Positions 23,588 to 32,427 of a stretch of 43,816 bases of DNA are shown here, in pieces. Both the position numbers and the translations under genes were made by a program. The stretch is taken from NCBI GenBank assembly GCA_030700315.1, contig JAUYJO010000054.1, positions 1-43,816 of the forward strand, in the 5' to 3' direction. The notes under the pieces are model-generated. The model had not been told where the DNA came from and made no database searches. It saw nothing but the letters and a program-made list of their open reading frames with translations. Position 1 is the stretch's first letter. The number at the start of each line of letters is the position of its first letter. Source of the DNA: Gallionella sp. (GTDB lineage: Bacteria; Pseudomonadota; Gammaproteobacteria; Burkholderiales; Gallionellaceae).

Positions 23588-24165
23588 AGGAGCTGGTCTT
23601 TCTGTTGGAGGAGGAATCGGCAAAAGCCATGCTGGAGAGTTTGCTACCCCGCATACTCGATGCTGGAGTCAAGCCGCGCTTGTTGGCTTTTGAGGGCAAA
23701 CAAGACCTCGAAAAACAAATGGCACGGAAGATGAGGAGTTATATTAACCCTCAAGCCCGGTTTATCGTGATGCGCGATCAGGATGCTGCGCCGGATTGCC
23801 GCGTGGTTAAGGATGCCTTGCTGATGCGCTGTGCAGAGGCAGGACGACAAGGTGTAGCGCTGGTGCGTATTGCTTGCCACGAATTGGAAAGTTTTTATTT
23901 GGCCGATTTGGCTGCGGTCGAAACAGGTTTGGGAATAAAAGGCTTGGCGAAGCAACAGGGCACTGCAAAATTCAAGAATCCTGACTCTCTGCAAAGACCG
24001 AGCAAAGAATTATTTGCGTTGACAAAGCTTCGTTACCAGAAAATAAGTGGTTCCAGAATGATAGGTCAGCATTTGGAAGTGGGAAACGCGCGTTCGAGCA
24101 GTTTCAGAAATCTGATTGCCGGCATTAAGCGTATGGAGCAGGAACTGCTGGGGCTTGCCGCATGA
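23584..24165 (+). CDS. DUF4276-like TOPRIM protein coupled to the ATPase
   Basis: This 193-residue protein overlaps the ATPase gene in ATGA form. It shows a TOPRIM-like arrangement: an acidic cluster at the N-terminus (FLLEEESAK, E9-E11), LLAFEGKQDLEKQM (DUF4276-typical GKQDL), the DxD pair in RFIVMRDQDAAPD (D65, D67), and an acidic CHELESFYLAD near residues 99-108. In TOPRIM nucleases these residues bind metal. DUF4276 proteins are frequent partners of AAA_21 ATPases. A nuclease activated by the ATPase is the likely role, but I infer this from motifs and context only. Confidence 0.8.
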   Translation: MKELVFLLEEESAKAMLESLLPRILDAGVKPRLLAFEGKQDLEKQMARKMRSYINPQARFIVMRDQDAAPDCRVVKDALLMRCAEAGRQGVALVRIACHELESFYLADLAAVETGLGIKGLAKQQGTAKFKNPDSLQRPSKELFALTKLRYQKISGSRMIGQHLEVGNARSSSFRNLIAGIKRMEQELLGLAA

Positions 24166-24188
24166 AAATCAGCGCGAGGGAATAGATG

Positions 24189-24250
24189 CGGTTGTGTAAA
24201 GTAAAACTGACTTTGCCTTACACAAATGCCGTTGTGTAAGGTAGGCTTAA
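24189..24250. promoter_or_regulatory. Three TTGTGTAA half-sites in inverted repeats before res
   Basis: CCTTACACAA (24216-24225) and TTGTGTAAGG (24232-24241) form a perfect ten-base inverted repeat around ATGCCG. A third half-site, TTGTGTAAAGT, lies at 24192-24202 and pairs with ACTTTGCCTTACACAA. No T-run follows, so it is not a standard terminator. The 132-base gap between the TOPRIM gene and res could hold a res promoter with these as operator sites. Confidence 0.55.
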
Positions 24251-24297
24251 CGCAAATGCGGGTTTGAAAAATTGGCTGTTGAAAACAAAAAATAACC

Positions 24298-26934
24298 ATG
24301 AAAATCAGATTTGACAGCAACCAGCCCTACCAGCGCGATGCGATGGACGCAGTGATCGGGCTGTTCGACGGGCAACCGCTGAGTGGGGGCGCGTTCGAGT
24401 TTGATTTGGCCGATGCTGGTTCATTGGCGGGGTTGACTGAACTGGGTTTGGGCAATCAGCTTGCGCTGGATGAGGCGGCGTTGTTGCGCAATCTGCAAAC
24501 GGTGCAGCAAGCGAACAAGTTGCCCGCCAGCGATGCGCTGGAGGGCATGAATTTTTCGGTGGAGATGGAAACCGGCACGGGCAAGACTTACGTTTATTTG
24601 CGTTCCATTTTCGAGCTGCACCAGCGCTACGGTTTCAGCAAGTTCATTATCGTGGTGCCGAGCGTGGCGATCCGCGAAGGGGTCATCACCAGCTTGCGTT
24701 TGATGAAGGAACATTTTCAGGCACTGTTCGGCAATGTGGCGTTCGATAGCTGGGTGTATGACTCGAAGCAGTATTCCAAACTGCGCCAGTTCGCGCAGAG
24801 CAATACGCTGCAAATTCTGGTGATGAATATTCAGGCCTTCGACAAGCAGGCGAACAATGTGATCCACCAGGACAAAGACCAGCTTTCCGGGCGCAAGCCG
24901 ATCGAGTTTGTGCAGGCCGCGCAGCCGATTGTGGTGCTGGATGAGCCGCAGAACATGGAAAGCGAGCAGGCCAAAAAGGCCATCGCCAGCCTGAACCCGC
25001 TGTGTACCCTGCGCTATTCGGCGACGCATCGAAACCGCTACAGCCTTGTTTACAAACTCGACCCGGTGCAGGCTTACGACCTGAAGCTGGTGAAGCGTAT
25101 CGAGGTCAGTTCGGTGCTGGATGATCCCGATTTCAACCAGCCGTTTATTCAGGTGCAGAGCATCAGTGCGACCAAGACCCGTGTCACCGCCAAGCTGTTG
25201 ATCGACGTGAACGAAAAAGCCGGGCCGCAACGCAAGAGCATTTCCATCAGCTCGGGCGGCGTGGATTTGTTCGACAAGACCAATCAGCGCGGCAACTATG
25301 CGGGGCATATCGTTGACGAAATCAACGCCGCTGAAAATTTTGTGAGTTTCACCAACGGGCTGGTGCTGAATGTCGGCCAGACGCACGGCGGGCGCGGCGA
25401 CGAGGTGATGCGCGTGCAGATACGCGAAACGGTGCGCGAGCATTTTGAAAAAGAGCTGCGCATCAAAAAACTGTTGCCCAACATCGCCGGGGCGGATGCG
25501 CGCTTGAAAGTGCTGTCGTTGTTCTTCATCGACCGGGTGGCGAACTATGCGGCGGAAGACGGCAAGATACGCCTCTGGTTTATCGAGGCATACAAGGAGT
25601 TGTCGGCCTTGGCGAAGTACCGCGAGTTGTCGCCGCTACCGGTAGAGAAAGTCCATAACGGTTACTTCGCGGCTGTCAAAGGCATAGCGAAGGACACGCG
25701 CGGCGATACGGCGGCGGACGATGACGCTTACGCGCTCATCATGCAGGACAAGGAGCGGCTGCTGTCGCCCGAGGAGCCGCTGCGCTTTATCTTCAGCCAT
25801 TCCGCGCTGCGCGAGGGCTGGGACAACCCGAACGTGTTCCAGATATGTACGCTGAACGAAACCAAATCCGACATCAAAAAACGCCAGGAGATAGGGCGGG
25901 GTTTGCGCCTGCCGGTGCTGGAAAGCGGCGAACGCTGTTTCGATGCCAGCATCAACCGGCTGACGGTGATCGCCAACGAGCATTACGATGAGTTCGCCGC
26001 GAAGCTGCAAAACGAGATTGAAGATGAGTGCGGGGTGTCGTTTGCGGGGCGCATCGTCAACAAGAAAGAAGCGCGTACCGCGAAGCTGAAAACCGGTTGG
26101 CGGTTGAACGAGGATTTCAAGGAGCTGTGGGCGCGCATCAAACACAAGACACGCTATGCGGTGGCTTATCAGACGGACGTGCTGGTGGAGCGCGCCGCAA
26201 ACAATCTTGCTTCACGGGAAAAGATAGCGCCGAGCAGGATGAGCATACAGAGAGGAGGCATCGTCATGTCCGGCGAGGGTGTGGATGCGCAGTTGCTGGG
26301 CGTGCGCGAAGCAGAGGCCAAGGATTACAGGGCAATCAACGTGCCCGATATGCTGTGCTACCTGCAAGCCAAAACTGAACTGACGCGCAAAACCATCGCC
26401 GAGATTTTGATGCGCTCGGGTCGCCTGAAAGAGGTGCGGCACAACCCGCAGCAATTCCTCGAACAAGCCCAGCAGGCCATCGACGCGGAATTGCACAGCC
26501 TGATGATCGGCGGTATCAAATACGAACGCATCAACGGTCAGGAATACGAAATGATGTTGTTTGAAGCGGAAGAAATCACCGGCGCGTTGACCAGCATGAT
26601 CGAGGTGGATAACAGCATTTACGATGCCGTGCTGTTCGAGTCGGAAGTGGAGCGCGCTTTCGCCGAGGCCATGTGTACGCGCGATGACATCAAGCTGTTT
26701 ATCAAGCTGCCCTGGTGGTTCAAGATCGACACGCCCATCGGAACCTATAACCCGGACTGGGCGATTGTTAAGGAAGATGACCGCAAGGTTTATCTGGTGC
26801 GCGAAACAAAATCCACCAAGGATCAATTAAAACTGCGCGGCTCGGAGTGGGCAAAGATTCAGTGTGGCAAGGCGCACTTCGATACGCTGGGCGTGGATTT
26901 CGCGCACATCGTTAGCGCGAGTGAAATTGGATAA
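24298..26934 (+). CDS. res: Type III restriction enzyme (Res) subunit
   Basis: Res is the ATP-dependent translocase/helicase and endonuclease that cuts DNA when it meets another complex with Mod. The 878-residue product has the SF2 motifs: Walker A METGTGKTYVYL (about residues 90-101), Walker B VVLDEPQNME (about 216) as the usual DEPQ variant, and QEIGRGLRLPV (about 530). The C-terminal PD-(D/E)xK nuclease shows NPDWAIVKEDDRKVYLVRETKS, with D at about 820 and E/K at about 836-838, so catalysis looks possible. It is somewhat shorter than the usual 950-1000 residues. No ribosome binding site precedes ATG 24298. Separation from mod by the ATPase/TOPRIM pair is unusual. Confidence 0.94.
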   Translation: MKIRFDSNQPYQRDAMDAVIGLFDGQPLSGGAFEFDLADAGSLAGLTELGLGNQLALDEAALLRNLQTVQQANKLPASDALEGMNFSVEMETGTGKTYVYLRSIFELHQRYGFSKFIIVVPSVAIREGVITSLRLMKEHFQALFGNVAFDSWVYDSKQYSKLRQFAQSNTLQILVMNIQAFDKQANNVIHQDKDQLSGRKPIEFVQAAQPIVVLDEPQNMESEQAKKAIASLNPLCTLRYSATHRNRYSLVYKLDPVQAYDLKLVKRIEVSSVLDDPDFNQPFIQVQSISATKTRVTAKLLIDVNEKAGPQRKSISISSGGVDLFDKTNQRGNYAGHIVDEINAAENFVSFTNGLVLNVGQTHGGRGDEVMRVQIRETVREHFEKELRIKKLLPNIAGADARLKVLSLFFIDRVANYAAEDGKIRLWFIEAYKELSALAKYRELSPLPVEKVHNGYFAAVKGIAKDTRGDTAADDDAYALIMQDKERLLSPEEPLRFIFSHSALREGWDNPNVFQICTLNETKSDIKKRQEIGRGLRLPVLESGERCFDASINRLTVIANEHYDEFAAKLQNEIEDECGVSFAGRIVNKKEARTAKLKTGWRLNEDFKELWARIKHKTRYAVAYQTDVLVERAANNLASREKIAPSRMSIQRGGIVMSGEGVDAQLLGVREAEAKDYRAINVPDMLCYLQAKTELTRKTIAEILMRSGRLKEVRHNPQQFLEQAQQAIDAELHSLMIGGIKYERINGQEYEMMLFEAEEITGALTSMIEVDNSIYDAVLFESEVERAFAEAMCTRDDIKLFIKLPWWFKIDTPIGTYNPDWAIVKEDDRKVYLVRETKSTKDQLKLRGSEWAKIQCGKAHFDTLGVDFAHIVSASEIG

Positions 26935-26943
26935 GGGGCGGCT

Positions 26944-27546
26944 GTGACCGATCAAGCCATAAAGCAGGCGCTACGGAAACGTATCATCGCGTTGAGGGAG
27001 CAACTGCCGGAAGCCCAGCGCGCCGCGTACAGTGCTGCCATCACCGAACGGCTGCTGCAACTGCCAGAGTACCGGCAGGCCGGCACCGTGCTGGGCTACA
27101 TGAATTTCGGCGCGGAATTCGCCAGCGAACGGTGGGTTGCCCGTGTGCTGGCGGACGGCAAACGCCTGGCGCTGCCCAAGGTGAACCGCCACACCAATTA
27201 TCTCGACCTGTATTGGGTGGAAGACCCGGAGAGCCAATTGGCGGCAGGGCTGTGGGGAATACGCGAACCGGTGGCGGAACGCTGCGAACGGCTGGGGAAC
27301 CTGAATGAGGTAGAATTTGCCTTGCTGCCGGGGGTGGCGTTCATGCGCGCCGGCGCGCGGCTCGGCTATGGCGGCGGGTTTTACGACAAGCTGTTTGCAG
27401 GCATGGCGCAACGGCCTATACTGGCCGCTGCGGCATTTGCATTGCAGCTCGTCGAAGCGCTTCCGCAGGAGGCGACCGATATCAAGGTCGAGTGGATTAT
27501 TACCGAGCAGGAAACGATAGACTGCTCGGCGCGGAAGAGCGTTTAG
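26944..27546 (+). CDS. fau: 5-formyltetrahydrofolate cyclo-ligase
   Basis: This enzyme converts 5-formyl-THF to 5,10-methenyl-THF using ATP, returning the stored folate to one-carbon metabolism. The 200-residue protein has the family's N-terminal KQALRKRIIALREQLP, the middle ERWVARVLADGKRLALPKV, and the C-terminal nucleotide-binding loop ARLGYGGGFYDK. It starts at GTG 26944, nine bases after res, with GGGGCGG upstream. In E. coli fau (ygfA) lies near the gcv/serA region; here the glycine cleavage genes are on the other strand 7 kb away. It probably has its own promoter or read-through from res. Confidence 0.92.
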   Translation: MTDQAIKQALRKRIIALREQLPEAQRAAYSAAITERLLQLPEYRQAGTVLGYMNFGAEFASERWVARVLADGKRLALPKVNRHTNYLDLYWVEDPESQLAAGLWGIREPVAERCERLGNLNEVEFALLPGVAFMRAGARLGYGGGFYDKLFAGMAQRPILAAAAFALQLVEALPQEATDIKVEWIITEQETIDCSARKSV

Positions 27547-27595
27547 TCAGCACTTTGCCCATCAAATGACGTTGCGTCATCAAGGGAGGTGAAAG

Positions 27596-30304
27596 ATGGC
27601 ATCTTTACCCGATCACGAATCGCCCGATTCCGACCTGCACGATTCCGACCCACAGGAAACTCAGGAGTGGCTGGACGCGCTTGACTCGGTGCTGGAAAAC
27701 GAGGGCGCGGAGCGCGCGCATTTTCTGATCGAACAATTGATCGACAAGACGCACGGTATCGGCGTCGGCACTGTCGCCGGCATGTCATTCTGCAAGACCA
27801 CCCCGTATTGCAACACCATCCCGCCCGACCGGGAGCAACGCTCCTCCGGCAACCACGAGCTGGAGCACCACATCCGCGCCCTGACGCGCTGGAACGCGAC
27901 GGCGCTGGTGCTGAACGCCAACCGCGAGTCTTCCGGGCTGGGCGGGCATATCGCCACCTTTGCTTCGGCGGCCACGCTGTATGACGTGGGCATGAATCAT
28001 TTCTTCCACGGCAAGACCGACGATCACGGCGGCGACCTGGTGTATTTCCAGGGGCACTCCGCGCCCGGCATGTATGCGCGCGCCTTTCTCGAAGGGCGCA
28101 TCGGCGAGGAACAGATGCACAAGTTCCGTCAGGAAGCCGAAGGCGGCGGCCTGCCGTCTTATCCGCATCCGTGGCTGATGCCGGACTTCTGGCAGCTCTC
28201 CACCGTGTCGATGGGGCTGGGGCCGCTGATGGCGATCTATCAGGCGCGCTTCATGCGCTACCTGGAGCATCGCGGCATCGCAAATACTACCGGACGCAAG
28301 GTGTGGGCTTTCCTCGGCGACGGTGAGACCGACGAGCCGGAATCGCTCGGCGCGATCTCGCTCGCGGGGCGCGAGCATCTCGATAACCTGATTTTCGTCG
28401 TGAACTGTAATTTACAGCGCCTCGACGGGCCAGTGCGCGGCAACGGCAAGATCATCCAGGAGCTGGAAGGCGTGTTTCGCGGCGCGGGCTGGAACGTCAT
28501 CAAGGTGGTATGGGGCAGGCACTGGGATCGCCTGCTCGCCAAGGATAAAAATGGCCTGTTGCTCCAGCGCATGCAGGAGGTGGTGGACGGCGAATACCAG
28601 ACCTACAAGGCCAGGGACGGCGCGTACGTGCGCGAGCATTTTTTCGGCAAGTACCCGGAGCTGCTGGAAATGGTCGCGGATATGTCCGACGACGAATTGT
28701 GGCGGCTGAACCGCGGCGGACACGATCCCTACAAGGTGTACGCGGCCTATGCGGAGGCGGCCAAACACAAAGGCCAGCCGACCGTGATTCTCGCCAAGAC
28801 GGTGAAGGGCTACGGCATGGGCGCATCCGGCGAGGCGCAGAATCCGACCCATCAGCAGAAGAAGATGGATGTGGATTCGCTGCGCAAATTCCGCGACCGT
28901 TTCAACCTCCCGCTGAGCGACGCGCAGGTGGATAGCCTGGATTTCTACCGCCCGCCCGAAGACAGCCTGGAGATGAAATATCTCAGGGAACGTGTCGCGG
29001 CGCTGGGCACGGTGCCGGCGCGCCAGCCGGTCAATGAGCCGTTGCAGATACCGGGGCTGGATGCGTTCGACGTGCTGCTCAAAGGCACCGAAGAGCGCGA
29101 GATTTCCACCACCATGGCGTTCATGCGCCTGCTCGGCATCCTGGTCAAGGACAAGCACATCGGCAAGCTGATCGTGCCCATCGTGCCGGACGAGGCGCGC
29201 ACCTTCGGCATGGACGGGCTGTTCCGCCAGATCGGCATCTTCTCGCAGGTCGGCCAGCTCTACACGCCGCAGGACGCCGACCAGTTGATGTTCTACAAGG
29301 AAGACAAGCACGGCCAGATCTTGCAGGAGGGCATCACCGAGGCGGGCGCGATGTCCTCGTGGATCGCCGCCGCGACGGCCTACGCGAACCACGGCGCGGC
29401 GACCATCCCGTTCTACATCTACTACTCGATGTTCGGCTTCCAGCGCATCGGCGACCTGGCCTGGGCGGCGGGCGACATGCTGGCGCGCGGCTTCCTGCTC
29501 GGCGGCACCGCCGGGCGCACCACGCTGAACGGCGAGGGCTTACAGCACCAGGACGGACACAGCCATTTGCAGGCTGCGCTTATCCCCAACTGCGTGGCCT
29601 ACGACCCGGCCTTCGCCTACGAACTGGCGGTCATCATTCACGACGGGCTGCGCCGCATGTACGTCGATCAGGAAAACCGCTTCTATTACATCACGGTGAT
29701 GAACGAGAACTACGCGCATCCGGCCATGCCGGAGGGTGTGGAAGAGGGCATCGTAAAGGGGATGTACTTGTTCAGAGGACAGAAGACAGAGGACAGAGGA
29801 CAGAAAAAACCATGTGTGCAGTTGCTCGGCAGCGGGACGATATTGCGCGAGGTGATTGCGGCGGCGGAACTGCTGAAAAAGGATTTCGGCGTGGAGGCCG
29901 ACATCTGGAGCGTAACCAGCTTCAACGAGCTGCGCCGCGACGGGCTGGACTGCGAGCGCTGGAACCTGCTGCACCCCGAGGCCGACCGGCGCGCGAGTTA
30001 TGTCGAGCAATGTCTCGCCGGACGCAACGGCCCGGCGATTGCGGCGACCGATTACATCAAGAGCTATGCGGATCAGATACGCCCTTACGTTCCGGGGCGC
30101 TACAAGGTGCTGGGCACGGACGGTTTCGGCCGTTCGGATACGCGCCAGAAACTGCGGCGCTTCTTCGAGGTGGATCGCGGCTACATCGCCGTTGCGGCGC
30201 TCAAGGCGCTGGCCGACGAAGGCACGATCGAGAGCGGCGAAGTCGGCAGGGCGATCAAGCTGTATCAGATCGACCCGGACAAACCCAACCCCACAACGGT
30301 TTGA
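27596..30304 (+). CDS. aceE: Pyruvate dehydrogenase E1 component (homodimeric)
   Basis: AceE decarboxylates pyruvate with thiamine diphosphate and passes the acetyl group to E2 in the pyruvate dehydrogenase complex. The 902-residue product is of the homodimeric type (E. coli 887). The ThDP motif runs from FLGDGETDEPESLGAI (about residue 240) to VVNCNLQRLDGP. The start ATG 27596 has GGGAGGTG five bases upstream. At about residues 725-738 an AGGACAGAAGACAGAGG-type repeat codes FRGQKTEDRGQKKP, where E. coli has a shorter non-repetitive stretch, just before the conserved VQLLGSG. The aceF start is 11 bases downstream. Confidence 0.96.
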   Translation: MASLPDHESPDSDLHDSDPQETQEWLDALDSVLENEGAERAHFLIEQLIDKTHGIGVGTVAGMSFCKTTPYCNTIPPDREQRSSGNHELEHHIRALTRWNATALVLNANRESSGLGGHIATFASAATLYDVGMNHFFHGKTDDHGGDLVYFQGHSAPGMYARAFLEGRIGEEQMHKFRQEAEGGGLPSYPHPWLMPDFWQLSTVSMGLGPLMAIYQARFMRYLEHRGIANTTGRKVWAFLGDGETDEPESLGAISLAGREHLDNLIFVVNCNLQRLDGPVRGNGKIIQELEGVFRGAGWNVIKVVWGRHWDRLLAKDKNGLLLQRMQEVVDGEYQTYKARDGAYVREHFFGKYPELLEMVADMSDDELWRLNRGGHDPYKVYAAYAEAAKHKGQPTVILAKTVKGYGMGASGEAQNPTHQQKKMDVDSLRKFRDRFNLPLSDAQVDSLDFYRPPEDSLEMKYLRERVAALGTVPARQPVNEPLQIPGLDAFDVLLKGTEEREISTTMAFMRLLGILVKDKHIGKLIVPIVPDEARTFGMDGLFRQIGIFSQVGQLYTPQDADQLMFYKEDKHGQILQEGITEAGAMSSWIAAATAYANHGAATIPFYIYYSMFGFQRIGDLAWAAGDMLARGFLLGGTAGRTTLNGEGLQHQDGHSHLQAALIPNCVAYDPAFAYELAVIIHDGLRRMYVDQENRFYYITVMNENYAHPAMPEGVEEGIVKGMYLFRGQKTEDRGQKKPCVQLLGSGTILREVIAAAELLKKDFGVEADIWSVTSFNELRRDGLDCERWNLLHPEADRRASYVEQCLAGRNGPAIAATDYIKSYADQIRPYVPGRYKVLGTDGFGRSDTRQKLRRFFEVDRGYIAVAALKALADEGTIESGEVGRAIKLYQIDPDKPNPTTV
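29771..29812. repeat. GACAGAGGACAGA repeat in frame inside aceE
   Basis: CAGAGGACAGAAGACAGAGG followed by ACAGAGGACAGAAAA is a purine-rich repeat of the kind usually seen between genes. Here it encodes RGQKTEDRGQKK without breaking the frame, in a loop preceding VQLLGSG. Confidence 0.65.
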
Positions 30305-30315
30305 GGGGAAGCTCC

Positions 30316-31611
30316 ATGGCAGAGATCAAGCAAATTCAGGTTCCGGACATCGGCAATTTCAAGGATGTGAACGTCATCGAGGTGCTGGTCAAGGCGGGCG
30401 ACACGGTCAAGGCGGAAGACGCGTTGATTACGCTGGAAACCGACAAGGCGACGATGGACGTGCCGTCGCCGTTGGCGGGCGTGGTGAAAGAGATCAAGGT
30501 CAAGGCCGGCGACAAGGTGTCGCTGGGCGCGGTGATTCTATTGCTGGAAAGCGGCGATGCGGTGAGCGCGCCTGCGATGCAGCCTGCTGCTGTGGCAACT
30601 GCATCTGTAGCAACATCGCCTGCGCCTGCTGCGCAAACCCCAAACCCCTCCCGGCCTCCCCTTGTCAGGGGAGGTGACGTGGCTCCCTCCCCTGACAAGG
30701 GGAAGGCAAGGGAGGGGTTAGTCCATGCCAGCCCCGCGATCCGCCGCTTCGCGCGCGAGCTTGGCGTCGATCTTGCGCAGGTGAAAGGCGGCGGAGCGAA
30801 AGGGCGTGTTACGAAAGACGACGTGCAGAACTATGTCAAGACCGCACTGGCGCGTGGCACGGCAGGCAACGGCTTGCAAGTGCTGGCCATGCCCGAAATC
30901 GATTTTGCCCAGTTCGGCCCTATCGAAACTCGACCGCTGACGCGCATCCGCAAGCTCTCCGGCGCAAACCTGCACCGCAACTGGGTGAGCATCCCGCATG
31001 TCACGCAGTTCGACGATGCCGACATCACCGAGATGGAGGCATTTCGCAAACAATTGAACGAGGAATACGCCCAACAGGGTGTCAAGATCACGCCGCTGGC
31101 TTTTCTGCTCAAGGCCGTGGTGGAGGCCTTGCAGCAGTTCCCGGAATTCAACGCCTCACTCGATGCAGGCGGCGAGAACCTGATCCTGAAAAAATATTTT
31201 CACATCGGCGTGGCGGTGGATACGCCGGACGGCCTGGTGGTGCCGGTGCTGCGCGATGTGGGCTGCAAAGGCATCGTGCAGCTCGCCCGCGAGCTGGCCG
31301 AAACCAGTGCGCGGGCGCGCGACAAAAAGCTGGCGGCGACCGACATGCAGGGCGGCTGTTTCACCATTTCCAGCCTCGGCGGCATCGGTGGCACGGCGTT
31401 CACGCCCATCGTCAACGCGCCGGAAGTGGCGATCCTCGGCGTGTCGCGCGCCAGCATGAGGCAGGTATACCGGGACGGCGAGTTCGCGCCGCGCCTGATG
31501 CTGCCGCTGTCGCTGTCCTACGACCACCGCGTGATCGACGGCGCATCCGCCGCGCGCTTCATCGTTTACCTGGCGCAAACGCTGGCGGATATCCGCCGCC
31601 TCGCACTGTAA
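30316..31611 (+). CDS. aceF: Pyruvate dehydrogenase E2, dihydrolipoamide acetyltransferase
   Basis: AceF is the core of the pyruvate dehydrogenase complex, transferring acetyl from lipoamide to CoA. The 431-residue protein has one lipoyl domain (K44 in LETDKATMDVP), an Ala/Pro linker, a peripheral subunit-binding domain (HASPAIRRFARELGVDL) and a catalytic domain ending LSYDHRVIDGASAARF with the catalytic His and Asp. The linker includes an in-frame palindromic repeat at about residues 108-135 (PNPSRPPLVRGG and SPDKGKAREG), the same DNA element found between genes at 2162-2246. E. coli AceF has three lipoyl domains; one is common in this group. No lpd gene follows, so E3 is encoded elsewhere. 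Confidence 0.95.
   Translation: MAEIKQIQVPDIGNFKDVNVIEVLVKAGDTVKAEDALITLETDKATMDVPSPLAGVVKEIKVKAGDKVSLGAVILLLESGDAVSAPAMQPAAVATASVATSPAPAAQTPNPSRPPLVRGGDVAPSPDKGKAREGLVHASPAIRRFARELGVDLAQVKGGGAKGRVTKDDVQNYVKTALARGTAGNGLQVLAMPEIDFAQFGPIETRPLTRIRKLSGANLHRNWVSIPHVTQFDDADITEMEAFRKQLNEEYAQQGVKITPLAFLLKAVVEALQQFPEFNASLDAGGENLILKKYFHIGVAVDTPDGLVVPVLRDVGCKGIVQLARELAETSARARDKKLAATDMQGGCFTISSLGGIGGTAFTPIVNAPEVAILGVSRASMRQVYRDGEFAPRLMLPLSLSYDHRVIDGASAARFIVYLAQTLADIRRLAL
30637..30720. repeat. CCCCTTGTCAGGGG double palindrome in frame inside aceF
   Basis: CCTCCCCTTGTCAGGGGAGG and CCCTCCCCTGACAAGGGG are flanked by CAAACCCCTCCC and AAGGGAGGGG, as in the intergenic copies at 2162-2246 and 36322-36392. It fits exactly between the lipoyl domain and the subunit-binding domain. 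Confidence 0.88.
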
Positions 31612-31752
31612 AGCCGGAAACGCCTGACCGCGGATTTGCACGAATAACCGGCAGCCGCGCGAAATAGGTTGTTCGCTCGGGGTGCGCATGGGAAAATCGG
31701 GCTATTCACCTATCCCTATCAGGGCAAACCCGCGTTTATCTGCGGCTAATTT
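31612..31752. other. Spacer between aceF and nadD with a weak inverted repeat
   Basis: CCGCGGAT near 31631 and ATCTGCGG near 31738 could be the ends of a decayed palindromic element (GAATAACC and GTTTATC nearby). No terminator with a T-run and no gene was recognised. Confidence 0.35.
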
Positions 31753-32427
31753 ATGGTTTCTGGCAACTTGAGCAGCGCACCCATCGGCATCCTCGGCGGC
31801 ACCTTTGACCCGATTCATTTCGGACATCTGCGCCTTGCCGAAGAGATGCTGGAACTGGCGAACCTCCGCCAGATACGCTTCATCCCCACCGGCACGCCGC
31901 CGCACCGCGCGGCGCCCAAAACGCCCGCGCTGCATCGCAGCGCCATGGTGCAACTGGCCATCGCCAGCCAGCCCGCTTTCGTGCTGGATGAGCGCGAAGT
32001 CGAGCGCGCTGCGCCGTGCTATACGGTGGACACGCTGCGCGAATTGCGTGCCGAACTCGGCGCAGCGCAGCCGCTGTGCCTGCTGATGGGCGGTGATGCG
32101 TTCCTGCAATTGCATACCTGGCACGAATGGGAGCAGTTGTTCGAGCTGGCGCATATCGTGGTCGGCTATCGCCCCGGCTTCACGCTCGAGGAACGCATCC
32201 ATACCGCAACATCGGAGTTGCGCCAGCACTACCAGCAACGCCTGTGTTCCGTTGATGCCTTGTCGCAACAATCCTGCGGCGGCATTACCGAGCTGGCCAT
32301 CCCCAAGCTGGAAATTTCCGCTACCGATATCCGCCGCCGCGTCGCGGAAGGACGTACCATACGCTACCTGCTGCCCAGTGCGGTGGCCAACTACATTCAT
32401 CAACATCACTTATACCAACCATGCTGA
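31753..32427 (+). CDS. nadD: Nicotinate-nucleotide adenylyltransferase
   Basis: NadD joins nicotinate mononucleotide and ATP to deamido-NAD in NAD synthesis. The 224-residue product carries the nucleotidyltransferase loop ILGGTFDPIHFGH (residues 13-25, with the HxGH motif) and the late SATDIRRRVAEGR motif (ISSTxIR type). It starts at ATG 31753, a slightly longer N-terminus than average. It overlaps rsfS by seven bases, and rlmH follows; nadD-rsfS-rlmH is a conserved proteobacterial cluster. Confidence 0.94.
   Translation: MVSGNLSSAPIGILGGTFDPIHFGHLRLAEEMLELANLRQIRFIPTGTPPHRAAPKTPALHRSAMVQLAIASQPAFVLDEREVERAAPCYTVDTLRELRAELGAAQPLCLLMGGDAFLQLHTWHEWEQLFELAHIVVGYRPGFTLEERIHTATSELRQHYQQRLCSVDALSQQSCGGITELAIPKLEISATDIRRRVAEGRTIRYLLPSAVANYIHQHHLYQPC

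Noticed and set aside
22403..24165. Septu or Retron effector pair
   Set aside because: The partner lacks an HNH motif and there is no reverse transcriptase or ncRNA nearby; a TOPRIM-type partner fits better.
29359..30315. Upstream extension of the aceF frame through aceE
   Set aside because: The frame is open but Arg/Gly-rich and lies inside aceE in another frame; the ATG at 30316 gives a normal lipoyl domain start.
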